From Rugamonas rivuli (GTDB taxonomy: Bacteria > Pseudomonadota > Gammaproteobacteria > Burkholderiales > Burkholderiaceae_D), in contig NZ_WHUF01000001.1 in NCBI RefSeq assembly GCF_009380165.1, forward strand, positions 744,001 to 808,000: a stretch of DNA of 64,000 nucleotides, written 5' to 3'. The translations under genes and the position numbers were made by a program. Position 1 is the first letter of the stretch. Every line of letters starts with the position of its first letter. Positions 43,120-51,414 of this stretch are shown piece after piece. The notes beneath the pieces are model-generated. The model ran no database searches. It saw nothing but the letters and a program-made list of their open reading frames with translations, and was not told the origin of the DNA.

Positions 43120-45864
43120 ATGGACAGCAAAGCAGGGATGAAAACGGCGCCTACGCCGATCGCGTCGGCAGTGGCGTTGATGCTGGCATGCGCAGCATCG
43201 GCGACGCCGGCACTGGCGCAGCAGGCGGCGGACGACAGCGGCAAGCAGCTGGAACAGGTGGTAGTCACCGGCATCCGCGCCTCCCTGCAGCAGGCGCTGA
43301 CCCGCAAGCGCAACAGCGATACGCTGTCCGAAGTGGTATCGGCCGAGGACATCGGCAAAATGCCGGACAAGAACGTGGCCGACGCCATCCAGCGCGTACC
43401 GGGCGTGAACATCTCCTCCTCCGCCGGCGGCGAAGGCGGCTTCGCGGAAAACGACCGCGTGAGCATCCGCGGCACCAGCTCCAGCCTGACGCAAACCCTG
43501 GTCAACGGCCACTCGATCGGCACCGGCGACTGGTTCGTGCTGGACCAGGCCGGAGCCGTTGGGCGCAGCGTCAGCTACGCGCTGCTACCATCGGAGATCG
43601 TCAGCGCCGTCACGGTGCAGAAAAGCCAGCAGGCCGACATGGTCGAAGGCGGCGTGGCCGGCTCGATCAATATCGAGACCCGCAAGCCGCTGGACTTCAA
43701 GAAGCAGCTGACATTGGAAGCGTCGGCCCAAGCCATCTACACCGATCTGCCGAAGAAGACCGATCCGCAATTGAACGCGCTGCTGGGCTGGAAGAACGAC
43801 GCCAAGACCTTCGGCGTACTGGTGCAGCTGTTCTCGGAAAAACGCCATGAACGCCGCGACGGCCAGGAATTCTACGGCTACACCGCCATCGCCGCCGACA
43901 GCAACGCCGCCAAGGCGCACCCCGAACTGGCGGGTATCCTGGCGCCGGCCGGCATCAGCGCCTCGCTGTTCGAGCAGACCCGCAAGCGCACCGGCGGCGC
44001 CATCGACCTGCAGTTCAAGCCGAACAAAGACCTGAGCTTCGACATCAACGGCTTCAGCTCCACGCTGGACGCGGCCAACTACAACCGCAGCTTCTACAAC
44101 AACATCGCCGCCAACATCAACGCCACCAATCCCGACACCGGCGCATCGGTCGGCGTGATCCCGTCCACCTACACCATCAAGAGCGGCACGCTGGTGGCGG
44201 CGGCCATACCGGCTTCGCAATATCCGGGCGTCAGCGCCACGCAGACCTACAACTCGTCGCTGTACTCGGCCTTCGGCGACCAGATCTACCGTCCCGGCTC
44301 GTCGTCCTCGTCGGCTTACATCGACCTCGATGGCAGCTACAAGGTCAATCAAGACCTGCGCATCACCGGCACCGTGGGCTACACGCGCGGCGAGGGCAAG
44401 ACCCCGGCCGATATCGGCTACGAGGCAGGCCTGACCGGCGCCGGCTCCAGCTACACGCTGAACGGCATGTCGCCGGCCACCATGTCCTTCCCTGGCGCGG
44501 ACACCTCCAAGTTCACCAACTACGTCACCGCCTCCGCCTGGGGATCGCACGTGATCACCAAGGACAGCGAAAAATACGCGCAGGCCGACGGCGAACTGCG
44601 GCTCGATCGCGGCGTATTCGAATCGGCCAAGTTCGGCGTGCGCTACGCCGAGCACCATCGCAGCGTGAGCCAGCCGGAGAACCGCAGCTGCAAGGCCTGC
44701 GACGGCACCACCTCGGCGCCGCTGCCGGTGTGGAACGGCACCACCTATCCATCCAACTTCGGCAACGGCATCAGCAGCGCCGCAGACTTCCTGCGCAACG
44801 TCTGGCAGATCAGCCCTGACAATATCGCCGCATGGGCCGCCAAGTACGACCTTGCCGGCGGCCCGACCACCCAGAACTGGGCCGGCGAGATGGATGTGAA
44901 GGAAAAATCCAGCGCCATCTACGGCATGGTCAACCTGGCCGGCGACGGCTGGCGCGGCAACGTGGGCGTGCGCTACGTGCACACCAACCAGGCCACCGTC
45001 ACCAACATCCCCGGCGGCGACCATCCGATAGGCCTGGACAACACCAACGGCCCTTACACGCCTACACTGAACCAGCGCGGCTACAACGACGTGCTGCCTA
45101 GCGCGAACTTCAAGATCGACCTGTCGCCAACGCTGGTGGCCCGCGCTGCGGTCGCCAAGACCATGGCACGTCCCGACTTCAGCGCGATGGTCGGCGCGGT
45201 GACGCTGAACGACACCAACCTCACGGGCAGCAGCGGCAACTCCAGCCTGAAGCCGGTGCGCTCGACCAACTACGACCTGGCGCTGGAATGGTACTTCTCG
45301 CCTAAGTCGCTGCTGTCGGCCGGCGTGTTCTACATGGACATGTCGTCCTACGTCACCTACGGCACCGCCAACCTCACCTACTTCAACAACTCGTTCAAGC
45401 GCTTCGACAGCTATTCGATTTCGTCGCCGACCAACATCAGCGCCAAGAACAAGGGCATCGAACTGGCTTACCAGCAGCACCTGTTCGGCGGCGTCGGCGT
45501 GGTGGCCAACTACACCTACACCGACGGCAGCGCGGCCGACGGCAAGCCGGTGGTGGGCAATTCGAAGAACACCTACAATGCCGAGACCTACTACGAGGAC
45601 GACCGCCTGAGCGCGCGCCTGGCCTACACCTATCGTTCCAGCTTCTCCGGCGGCTTGTACAACAGCTTCCCGCAGGTGATGGCCGGAACCGGCAACCTGG
45701 CGGCGTCGGTCAGCTACAAGATCAACGAGAACCTGTCGATTACCTTCGATGCGCTGAACCTGAACAACGCCGTGCTGCGCTACTACGGCGAGAACAAGGA
45801 CCAGCCTATCGCTTCGTACTCGAACGGCCGCCAATACTACCTGGGACTGCGTGGCAAACTCTAA
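43120..45864 (+). CDS. TonB-dependent outer-membrane receptor
   Basis: The 914-aa receptor has a signal peptide ending at ALAQQ, then the TonB-box-like region LEQVVVTGIRASLQQAL, the plug (SEVVSAEDIGKMPDKNVADAIQRVPGV; GGVAGSINIETRKPLD) and a barrel ending in an aromatic residue pattern (GRQYYLGLRGKL). The form VTGIRASLQQAL with EDIGKMPDKN is typical of the carbohydrate-type TonB receptors in xanthomonads and Caulobacter. With two NagX-like genes following, amino-sugar or chitin-oligomer uptake is a fair guess. GGGAG lies before the ATG. The next gene overlaps its end by 14 bases. Confidence 0.93.
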   Translation: MDSKAGMKTAPTPIASAVALMLACAASATPALAQQAADDSGKQLEQVVVTGIRASLQQALTRKRNSDTLSEVVSAEDIGKMPDKNVADAIQRVPGVNISSSAGGEGGFAENDRVSIRGTSSSLTQTLVNGHSIGTGDWFVLDQAGAVGRSVSYALLPSEIVSAVTVQKSQQADMVEGGVAGSINIETRKPLDFKKQLTLEASAQAIYTDLPKKTDPQLNALLGWKNDAKTFGVLVQLFSEKRHERRDGQEFYGYTAIAADSNAAKAHPELAGILAPAGISASLFEQTRKRTGGAIDLQFKPNKDLSFDINGFSSTLDAANYNRSFYNNIAANINATNPDTGASVGVIPSTYTIKSGTLVAAAIPASQYPGVSATQTYNSSLYSAFGDQIYRPGSSSSSAYIDLDGSYKVNQDLRITGTVGYTRGEGKTPADIGYEAGLTGAGSSYTLNGMSPATMSFPGADTSKFTNYVTASAWGSHVITKDSEKYAQADGELRLDRGVFESAKFGVRYAEHHRSVSQPENRSCKACDGTTSAPLPVWNGTTYPSNFGNGISSAADFLRNVWQISPDNIAAWAAKYDLAGGPTTQNWAGEMDVKEKSSAIYGMVNLAGDGWRGNVGVRYVHTNQATVTNIPGGDHPIGLDNTNGPYTPTLNQRGYNDVLPSANFKIDLSPTLVARAAVAKTMARPDFSAMVGAVTLNDTNLTGSSGNSSLKPVRSTNYDLALEWYFSPKSLLSAGVFYMDMSSYVTYGTANLTYFNNSFKRFDSYSISSPTNISAKNKGIELAYQQHLFGGVGVVANYTYTDGSAADGKPVVGNSKNTYNAETYYEDDRLSARLAYTYRSSFSGGLYNSFPQVMAGTGNLAASVSYKINENLSITFDALNLNNAVLRYYGENKDQPIASYSNGRQYYLGLRGKL

Positions 45865-46996
45865 ACCCGCGCGGATACTGGCGATCGACGCCTTCCGCGG
45901 CATCACCATCCTGGTCATGATCTTCGTGAACACGCTGGCGGGCGTGCGCGGCATGCCCGCCTGGATGGAGCATGCCCCGGCGGACGCCGACGCCATGACC
46001 TTCCCGGACGTGGTGTTCCCGGCCTTCCTGTTCATCGTCGGCATGTCGATACCGTTCGCCATGGCGCAGCGGCAGGCGGCGGGCGGCACGGCGGCAGCCC
46101 GCTGGCGGCACGTGCTGGCGCGCGCCGCCGGGCTGCTGGTGCTGGGCGTCTTCATGGTCAACGCGGAGGATGGCTACAACGAAGCGGCGATGGGCATGTC
46201 CATCCATTTGTGGTCGCTGCTGTTCTATGGCTGCGCCATGATGGTGTGGATGGTCTACCGGTTCGAGAGCAAGGCGCTGGCCTGGGCCTTGCGGGCGGCC
46301 GGCGTCGCCGGTCTGCTGGCCCTGGCGCTGGCGTTTCGCGGCGGCCCCGACGGCAGCCTGCGTCTGGCGCCGCAATGGTGGGGCATACTGGGACTGATAG
46401 GCTGGGCGTACCTGTACAGTGCCGTGGCATGGGAGCTGACACGCGCACGCCTGCTGCCGCTCGGTGTACTGGTGCTGGCCTGCACAGGCCTGTACTGCGC
46501 CACCCATGGAGCTTCCTCGCAGGCCGAGAACGCGGTACACACATCGATCGCGCTGTGCGGCATGCTGACGGCGCAGATCTTCTTCGGCCGCCAGCGCAGC
46601 CGGCCGTTCCGCGATGCGGTCCTGCTGGCGGCGGGATTGGCGGCGCTGGCCTTTGTGCTCCAGCCCTACTTCAAGATATCGAAGATCTACGCCACGCCCA
46701 GCTGGGCGCTGTACAGCTCCGCCATCTGCGTGCTGCTGTTTGCCGCGCTGTACTGGCTGGTGGACCTGAAGCGCCAGAGCGGCTGGACCGCACTGGTCCG
46801 GCCGGCGGCGGCCAACCCGCTGCTGGTCTACCTCATTCCCTACATCGTCTACGCGCTGATGCAGTACCTGCACCTCGCGTTCCCCGGCGTGCTGGGTTCC
46901 GGCTTGCCCGGATTTTTCTGGGCCATCGCCTACGCCATGATCGTCATGACGCTGGCCGTTGGCCTCAACCGCTTGCACATCAAACTGCAGCTCTAA
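45851..46996 (+). CDS. NagX/HGSNAT-like membrane acyltransferase (DUF5009 type), copy 1
   Basis: The 381-aa protein has about ten membrane helices and the family start AIDAFRGITILVMIFVNTLAG followed by WMEHAP and FPDVVFPAFLFIVGMSIPFA. This matches NagX/COG4299 proteins, related to human heparan-alpha-glucosaminide N-acetyltransferase; the His in EHA corresponds by eye to the proposed acetyl-acceptor His there. The GTG start at 45851 overlaps the receptor gene by 14 bases with GGGA upstream, so it is coupled to it. In other bacteria NagX belongs to N-acetylglucosamine use. Confidence 0.82.
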   Translation: MANSKPARILAIDAFRGITILVMIFVNTLAGVRGMPAWMEHAPADADAMTFPDVVFPAFLFIVGMSIPFAMAQRQAAGGTAAARWRHVLARAAGLLVLGVFMVNAEDGYNEAAMGMSIHLWSLLFYGCAMMVWMVYRFESKALAWALRAAGVAGLLALALAFRGGPDGSLRLAPQWWGILGLIGWAYLYSAVAWELTRARLLPLGVLVLACTGLYCATHGASSQAENAVHTSIALCGMLTAQIFFGRQRSRPFRDAVLLAAGLAALAFVLQPYFKISKIYATPSWALYSSAICVLLFAALYWLVDLKRQSGWTALVRPAAANPLLVYLIPYIVYALMQYLHLAFPGVLGSGLPGFFWAIAYAMIVMTLAVGLNRLHIKLQL

Positions 46997-47007
46997 AACA
47001 TACAACT

Positions 47008-48069
47008 ATGCGCATCAATTCTATCGACGCAGTGCGCGGCCTGACGGTGGCCGCCATGCTGCTGGTGAACGACGCCGGCGACTGGTCGCACGTCTACCCC
47101 TGGCTCGAACACGCCGAGTGGCACGGCTGCACGCCGCCGGATTTCATCTTCCCCATCTTCATGCTGATCGTCGGCATATCGATCAATCTGGCGCTGAGTC
47201 CCCGCCTGGAGGCCGGCGCGGCCACCGTGCCGCTGGCCCGCTCGGTGCTGCTGCGCGCCGTGCGCATCGTGCTGCTGGGGCTTGCGCTGCACGTGGTGGC
47301 GATGCTGCTGCTGAACGGACGCGGCTTCCGCCTGTTCGGCGTGCTGCAAAGGACGGGCATCTGCTTCGCGGCCGCCGGCCTGCTGGCGATCCACGTGCGC
47401 AGCGCACGCGCGCAATGGGCCATCTTCACCTCCATCCTGCTGGCTCACTGGGCATTGCTGGCCGCCGGCGGAACGCTGGAGCCGGGACTGAACCTGTCCG
47501 ACCGCATCGACAGCGCGCTGCTGGGCCACCTGGCCTACCAATACGACGCCGCCACCGGCATCGGCCACGATCCCGAGGGCATCCTGGGCACGCTGCCTTC
47601 GCAGGCCACCGTCATCCTCGGCCTGCGCGCAGGCGACTGGCTACGCTCGGGCCAGACCCGCAAACTGGCGCTGGCCGGCGTGGCGGCGATGCTGGCCGGC
47701 GGCCTATGGTCGCTGGCGCTGCCGTTCAACAAGCAGTTGTGGACCTCGTCGTTCGTGCTGTGGACCGGCGGCTTCGGCATGCTGGCGATCGCGCTGGCGC
47801 ACCAGCTGATCGATGTGCGCGACTGGCCGCCGCTGGGCCGGGCGATGGGCGTCAACGCCATCGCCGCGTATGCGGGATCGTGGATTGCAACTTGCGTCAT
47901 CGAAGGCAGCGGCATCATGGGCCCGCTGTACGCCCACGTTTTCAGCCAGCCGCTCACGCCGGTTTTCGGCCCTTGGGTCGCGTCGATGGCGTTCGCGCTG
48001 GCCTTCACGGCGGTGTTCTGGCTCGCTATGGCAGGCGCCGACCGGCGCGGCTGGCGGATGACGATTTGA
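47008..48069 (+). CDS. NagX/HGSNAT-like membrane acyltransferase (DUF5009 type), copy 2
   Basis: The 353-aa protein has about nine to ten membrane helices. Its start SIDAVRGLTVAAMLLVNDAGD and the segment WLEHAEWHGCTPPDFIFPIFMLIVGISI are closer to the classical NagX form (EHAEWHG) than copy 1. It begins 11 bases after copy 1. The two share the same order of motifs but differ widely elsewhere, so they are probably old paralogues with different jobs. A LacI-type dyad follows 26 bases after its stop. Confidence 0.82.
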   Translation: MRINSIDAVRGLTVAAMLLVNDAGDWSHVYPWLEHAEWHGCTPPDFIFPIFMLIVGISINLALSPRLEAGAATVPLARSVLLRAVRIVLLGLALHVVAMLLLNGRGFRLFGVLQRTGICFAAAGLLAIHVRSARAQWAIFTSILLAHWALLAAGGTLEPGLNLSDRIDSALLGHLAYQYDAATGIGHDPEGILGTLPSQATVILGLRAGDWLRSGQTRKLALAGVAAMLAGGLWSLALPFNKQLWTSSFVLWTGGFGMLAIALAHQLIDVRDWPPLGRAMGVNAIAAYAGSWIATCVIEGSGIMGPLYAHVFSQPLTPVFGPWVASMAFALAFTAVFWLAMAGADRRGWRMTI

Positions 48070-48095
48070 GGGCGCCATTTACTTTCACCTTGCTA

Positions 48096-48109
48096 TGGGA
48101 ACGCTCCCA
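48096..48109. promoter_or_regulatory. LacI-family operator candidate
   Basis: TGGGAACGCTCCCA is a 14-bp dyad with central CG. It differs by one base from the CelR/CebR operator TGGGAGCGCTCCCA known from actinobacteria and shares TGGRAACGCTYCCA with the site at 10733. It lies about 180 bases before the PEP-CTERM gene, at the upstream edge of an AT-rich stretch. Confidence 0.6.
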
Positions 48110-48286
48110 GTTTGTAGCACAGGGGTTGAGTTAAATGCAACTTCCTTTACAAATTAAAAATATTCCTTTTTAAACTATTTTTAAGCATAATGCTTTCCGA
48201 ACAAGATCATTGCTTTTTAGCCAGTGATCTTTCCTCACCGCCGGCGGCCGGAAGCCCGTCCGAATCGAGAATTCTGGAGCTACACT
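48110..48286 (+). promoter_or_regulatory. AT-rich promoter region of the PEP-CTERM gene
   Basis: This gap is much richer in A and T than its surroundings. It holds several possible sigma-70 elements (TTTACA at 48146; TTTAAA or CATAAT further on) that I cannot rank, and a perfect dyad AAGCAT-A-ATGCTT at 48183-48195. GGAG lies before the ATG at 48287. Confidence 0.4.
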
Positions 48287-49006
48287 ATGCGTATCAAATC
48301 CTTGCTGCTGGCCGTTACCGCCGCAGCTGCACTGAGCACCGGCGCGGCCAGCGCCTCCACCGAACTGATCGTCAACGGCGGCTTCGAAACCGGCGACTAC
48401 GGCCAGATCGACTGGAACGGCCATCAACTGTCCGGCTGGTCCAGCGGCGGCTACAACTTCCTGTTCAACGGTTCGAACGTGGACAACGGCGGCGTGTCCG
48501 GCAGCTACGGCAACCTGGAACTGTGGGGCCCGAACAATGGCGCCTCGAACGGCCTGCAAGCCAGCCCGGTCGGCGGCAACTTCGTCGCAGCCGACGGCGC
48601 GTTTGAAATCGCACCGCTGCAGCAGACCGTTCACGGCCTGGTCGCCGGTCAGCAGTACAACCTGACCTTCTACTGGGCTGGCGCCCAGCAGTCCGGCTTC
48701 GACGGAGCGACCACCGAGCAATGGCAAGTATCGCTGGGCAATCAAACCCAGTCGACCGCCATCAAGAACAATGTCAACCACGGCTTCACCGGCTGGCAGA
48801 AAGAAACCTTCACCTTCACCGCGTCCGGCGCCACCGAAGTGCTGAGCTTCCTGGCCGTTGGCACCCCTGCCGGCGTTCCACCGTTCTCGCTGCTGGATGG
48901 CGTATCGATGGTCGCCGTGCCGGAACCGCAAACCTGGGGCATGCTGGGTCTGGGCCTGGGCCTGGTCGGCTTCGCCGCTCGCCGCCGCAAGGCCAAGGCT
49001 GCTTAA
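48287..49006 (+). CDS. PEP-CTERM sorted secreted protein
   Basis: The 239-aa protein has a signal peptide (SLLLAVTAAAALSTGAASA), a beta-rich domain starting ELIVNGGFETGDYG and containing GWSSGGYNFLFNG, and the C-terminal sorting signal VPEPQTWGMLGLGLGLVGF plus RRRKAKAA. Exosortase cleaves such signals; no exosortase gene is in the window. The first domain resembles jelly-roll carbohydrate-binding folds (NGGFETG start), so it may be an extracellular matrix or polysaccharide-binding protein. A LacI-type operator lies upstream. A strong terminator follows. Confidence 0.9.
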   Translation: MRIKSLLLAVTAAAALSTGAASASTELIVNGGFETGDYGQIDWNGHQLSGWSSGGYNFLFNGSNVDNGGVSGSYGNLELWGPNNGASNGLQASPVGGNFVAADGAFEIAPLQQTVHGLVAGQQYNLTFYWAGAQQSGFDGATTEQWQVSLGNQTQSTAIKNNVNHGFTGWQKETFTFTASGATEVLSFLAVGTPAGVPPFSLLDGVSMVAVPEPQTWGMLGLGLGLVGFAARRRKAKAA

Positions 49007-49026
49007 TTCGCAGCTGCTGTTCATCG

Positions 49027-49057
49027 ATGCCGGACCTTCGCGTCCGGCATTTCTATT
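49027..49057 (+). terminator. Intrinsic terminator after the PEP-CTERM gene
   Basis: A perfect 9-bp stem (ATGCCGGAC, loop CTTCGC, GTCCGGCAT) is followed by TTCTATTT. It begins 21 bases after the stop codon and ends just before the sterol-desaturase-like gene. Confidence 0.75.
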
Positions 49058-49063
49058 TCCGCT

Positions 49064-49885
49064 ATGATGCACGCCATGACACTGATAAACGACCTCCTCG
49101 CCTACCTGCCCACCTTCGCCGTCAACGTGGCGCGGCTGTGCGTATGGCTGGTGCTGCTGTCGCTGGTGTTTGTGCCGCTGGAGCGCTGGCTGGCCGTGCG
49201 CAAGGCGCACTTGCCGCGCCGCGCGCTGGCCCTGAATCTCGGCCTGTATTTTCTCAACAGCCTGCTGCCTGCCGCCATCGTCGGCATGCTGATGGCGGTG
49301 GTGGCCGCCGCCGCGCAGGCGGCGCTGCCGGCCGCACTGCCCGCCGCCGTGGGCGCGCTGCCGCTACTGGTCAAGCTGCCGCTGTCGCTGCTGATCGCCG
49401 AGATCGGCTTCTATTGGGGCCACCGGCTGAGCCACCAGTGGCCGTGGCTGTGGCACTTCCATTCGGTGCACCACAAGCCCGAGCACCTGTACTTCCTGAT
49501 TAACACGCATGCGCATCCGGTCGACATGGTCGTCACGCGGCTGTTCGGCATGACGCCGCTCTACATCCTGGGCCTGGCCAGCGCCAGCGCGGGCGGCAGC
49601 GCCACGCCGGCACTGGTGATCGTCATCGGCACGATATGGGGATTCTTCATCCATTCGAATCTGCGCGTCCGCCTGGGTCCGCTCGAATCGCTGATCGCCA
49701 CGCCGGCCTTCCACCACTGGCACCACACCAGCGTCGCGCCGCTGGACCGCAACTTCTCTTCGACGCTGCCCTTCCTGGATCGGGTGTTCGGCACCTGGCA
49801 TCTGCCGGACAGCTGGCCGGCCGCGTACGGACTCGCCGAGCCCGCCGCCAGCGCACCACCCCAGCCTGCTACAACGACGCCTTGA
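49064..49885 (+). CDS. Sterol desaturase / fatty acid hydroxylase superfamily protein
   Basis: The 273-aa membrane protein has four hydrophobic segments and the di-iron histidine boxes of the superfamily: HRLSH, HSVHH, HAH and HHWHH (in TPAFHHWHHTS). Members insert oxygen or double bonds into lipids; the substrate here is not known. Two more Met codons (49067 and 49076) could be starts; there is no clear ribosome binding site before any. Its end overlaps the convergent GMC gene by 17 bases. Confidence 0.9.
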   Translation: MMHAMTLINDLLAYLPTFAVNVARLCVWLVLLSLVFVPLERWLAVRKAHLPRRALALNLGLYFLNSLLPAAIVGMLMAVVAAAAQAALPAALPAAVGALPLLVKLPLSLLIAEIGFYWGHRLSHQWPWLWHFHSVHHKPEHLYFLINTHAHPVDMVVTRLFGMTPLYILGLASASAGGSATPALVIVIGTIWGFFIHSNLRVRLGPLESLIATPAFHHWHHTSVAPLDRNFSSTLPFLDRVFGTWHLPDSWPAAYGLAEPAASAPPQPATTTP

Positions 49886-51407
49886 TGGTGTCGGCCAGCT
49901 TCTCGGCCATCATGATGACGGTCGGGTTCAGGTTGATCAGCGGGATCTCCGGGAAGATCGACGCATCGATCACCCGCAAACCCTGCACGCCATAGACGCG
50001 GCCCTGTTCGTCCACCACGGCGGCCGGGTCGTCCGGCAAGCCCATAGGCGCGGTCGAGCAAGGATGCTGTAGCGTGCCCACGCCTTGCGCCAGCGCGGTC
50101 CGTATCTCGGCATCGCTGTCGCCGACGGCGGGGCCGGGATACATTTCCTCGACGATCATGCTCTTCAGCGGCTCCGTCGCGGCCAGCTTGCGGGCCAGGC
50201 GGAAGCACTCCACCATGCGCGCCATGTCGTCCTCGCTGGTCAGGTGATTCAGCTCGATCAGCGGCGCGGCCTGCGGATCGCGGCTCTGCAGGCGAACGCG
50301 GCCCTCGGACGTGCAGTGCATCAGCTCCAGGCCGAGCGAGAACGCCACACCGGTCGGGCTGCTGGCCGGGTCGAGCAGGTGCGATGGCGAGATGCCGATA
50401 TCGAGTTCCCGCTTCGATCCCGCCAGCGACGAGTTGGTCCACAACTGGGCGCCGACCACCGGGTGCTCCTGGCCTTTCAACGCTTGCTGCCCGCTGAAGT
50501 TCATCCAGTAGAACGCGTGGTCGAGCAGGCGCACGCCGACCGGAGCATCCTTCACCACCGGAATATCCAGCGCCTCCAGATCGGCTTTCGGCCCGATGCC
50601 CGAGCGCAGCAGGATCGCCGCCGAGCCGTACGAACCCGCGCTGAGGATGACTTCCCTGCCCCGCACCACGCGGCCGTCGGCCAGCAGCACCGACTGCACC
50701 TTGCCGTCTTCGATCACCAGCCGGTCGATCAGGCTGCCGTCCAGGATGCTGAGGTTGCTACGGGCCCGAACGGCGCGGCTCAAGTAGACCATGCCGGTAT
50801 TGACGCGCACGCCGTTGACGATGTTCATCGGATTGGGACCGGCGCCGTTGTTAGCCTCCGGGTTGTTGAAGTCGTCGACGCGATCGACGCCCAGCGCCCA
50901 GCACGCCTCCACCATCGCGCGCTGCACCGGCGTGATGTAGTCCATGCTCATCTGGTGGATGGGCAGCGGGCCGCTGCGGCCATGCCAGCGTTCGTCGCCG
51001 TGCGGCGCGCTTTCCATTTTTTTGTAGTACGGCAGCACTTCTTCAAAGCTCCAACCCTTCAAACCCTTGGCGGCGTAGCGGGCGAAGTCGAACGGCAAGG
51101 CGCGGCAAGCCACCGCGCCATTGATGGCGGAGCTGCCGCCGAGCACCTTGCCACGCGGCGCATACACAGGCTGGGCCTGCTCAACCGGCTGCGCGTGGTA
51201 GCCCCATTCATAGCGCGGGTCGCCCTTGGCGGCGATGATGTTGCTGCTGTAGATCTCTTCGGGATAGGCGTCCGGATCGAAGGCGCGGCCGGCTTCGACC
51301 AGCAGAACCTGGCGCCGCCCGTCTTCGGACAAACGATTGGCGAGTACGGCGCCGGCCGAACCGCCGCCGAGAATGACAAAATCAAAAACGTTGCTGTGTA
51401 CGGTCAT
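49869..51407 (-). CDS. GMC-family FAD oxidoreductase (choline dehydrogenase-like)
   Basis: The 512-aa enzyme has the FAD dinucleotide site ILGGGSAGAVLANRLSE, the GMC signature GKVLGGSSAINGAV, and the C-terminal active site with His in TLQHPCSTAPMG and Asn in NLNPTVIMMAE. It oxidises an alcohol with FAD. It follows an alcohol dehydrogenase gene by 7 bases, and the two probably form an operon for stepwise alcohol oxidation (inference). AGGACT precedes the ATG. Confidence 0.93.
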   Translation of the reverse strand: MTVHSNVFDFVILGGGSAGAVLANRLSEDGRRQVLLVEAGRAFDPDAYPEEIYSSNIIAAKGDPRYEWGYHAQPVEQAQPVYAPRGKVLGGSSAINGAVACRALPFDFARYAAKGLKGWSFEEVLPYYKKMESAPHGDERWHGRSGPLPIHQMSMDYITPVQRAMVEACWALGVDRVDDFNNPEANNGAGPNPMNIVNGVRVNTGMVYLSRAVRARSNLSILDGSLIDRLVIEDGKVQSVLLADGRVVRGREVILSAGSYGSAAILLRSGIGPKADLEALDIPVVKDAPVGVRLLDHAFYWMNFSGQQALKGQEHPVVGAQLWTNSSLAGSKRELDIGISPSHLLDPASSPTGVAFSLGLELMHCTSEGRVRLQSRDPQAAPLIELNHLTSEDDMARMVECFRLARKLAATEPLKSMIVEEMYPGPAVGDSDAEIRTALAQGVGTLQHPCSTAPMGLPDDPAAVVDEQGRVYGVQGLRVIDASIFPEIPLINLNPTVIMMAEKLADTIKASL

Positions 51408-51414
51408 GGTAGTC

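Noticed and set aside
43585..46161. Minus-strand open frame of 858 codons opposite the TonB receptor
   Set aside because: Antisense shadow without motifs; the receptor on the plus strand is unmistakable.
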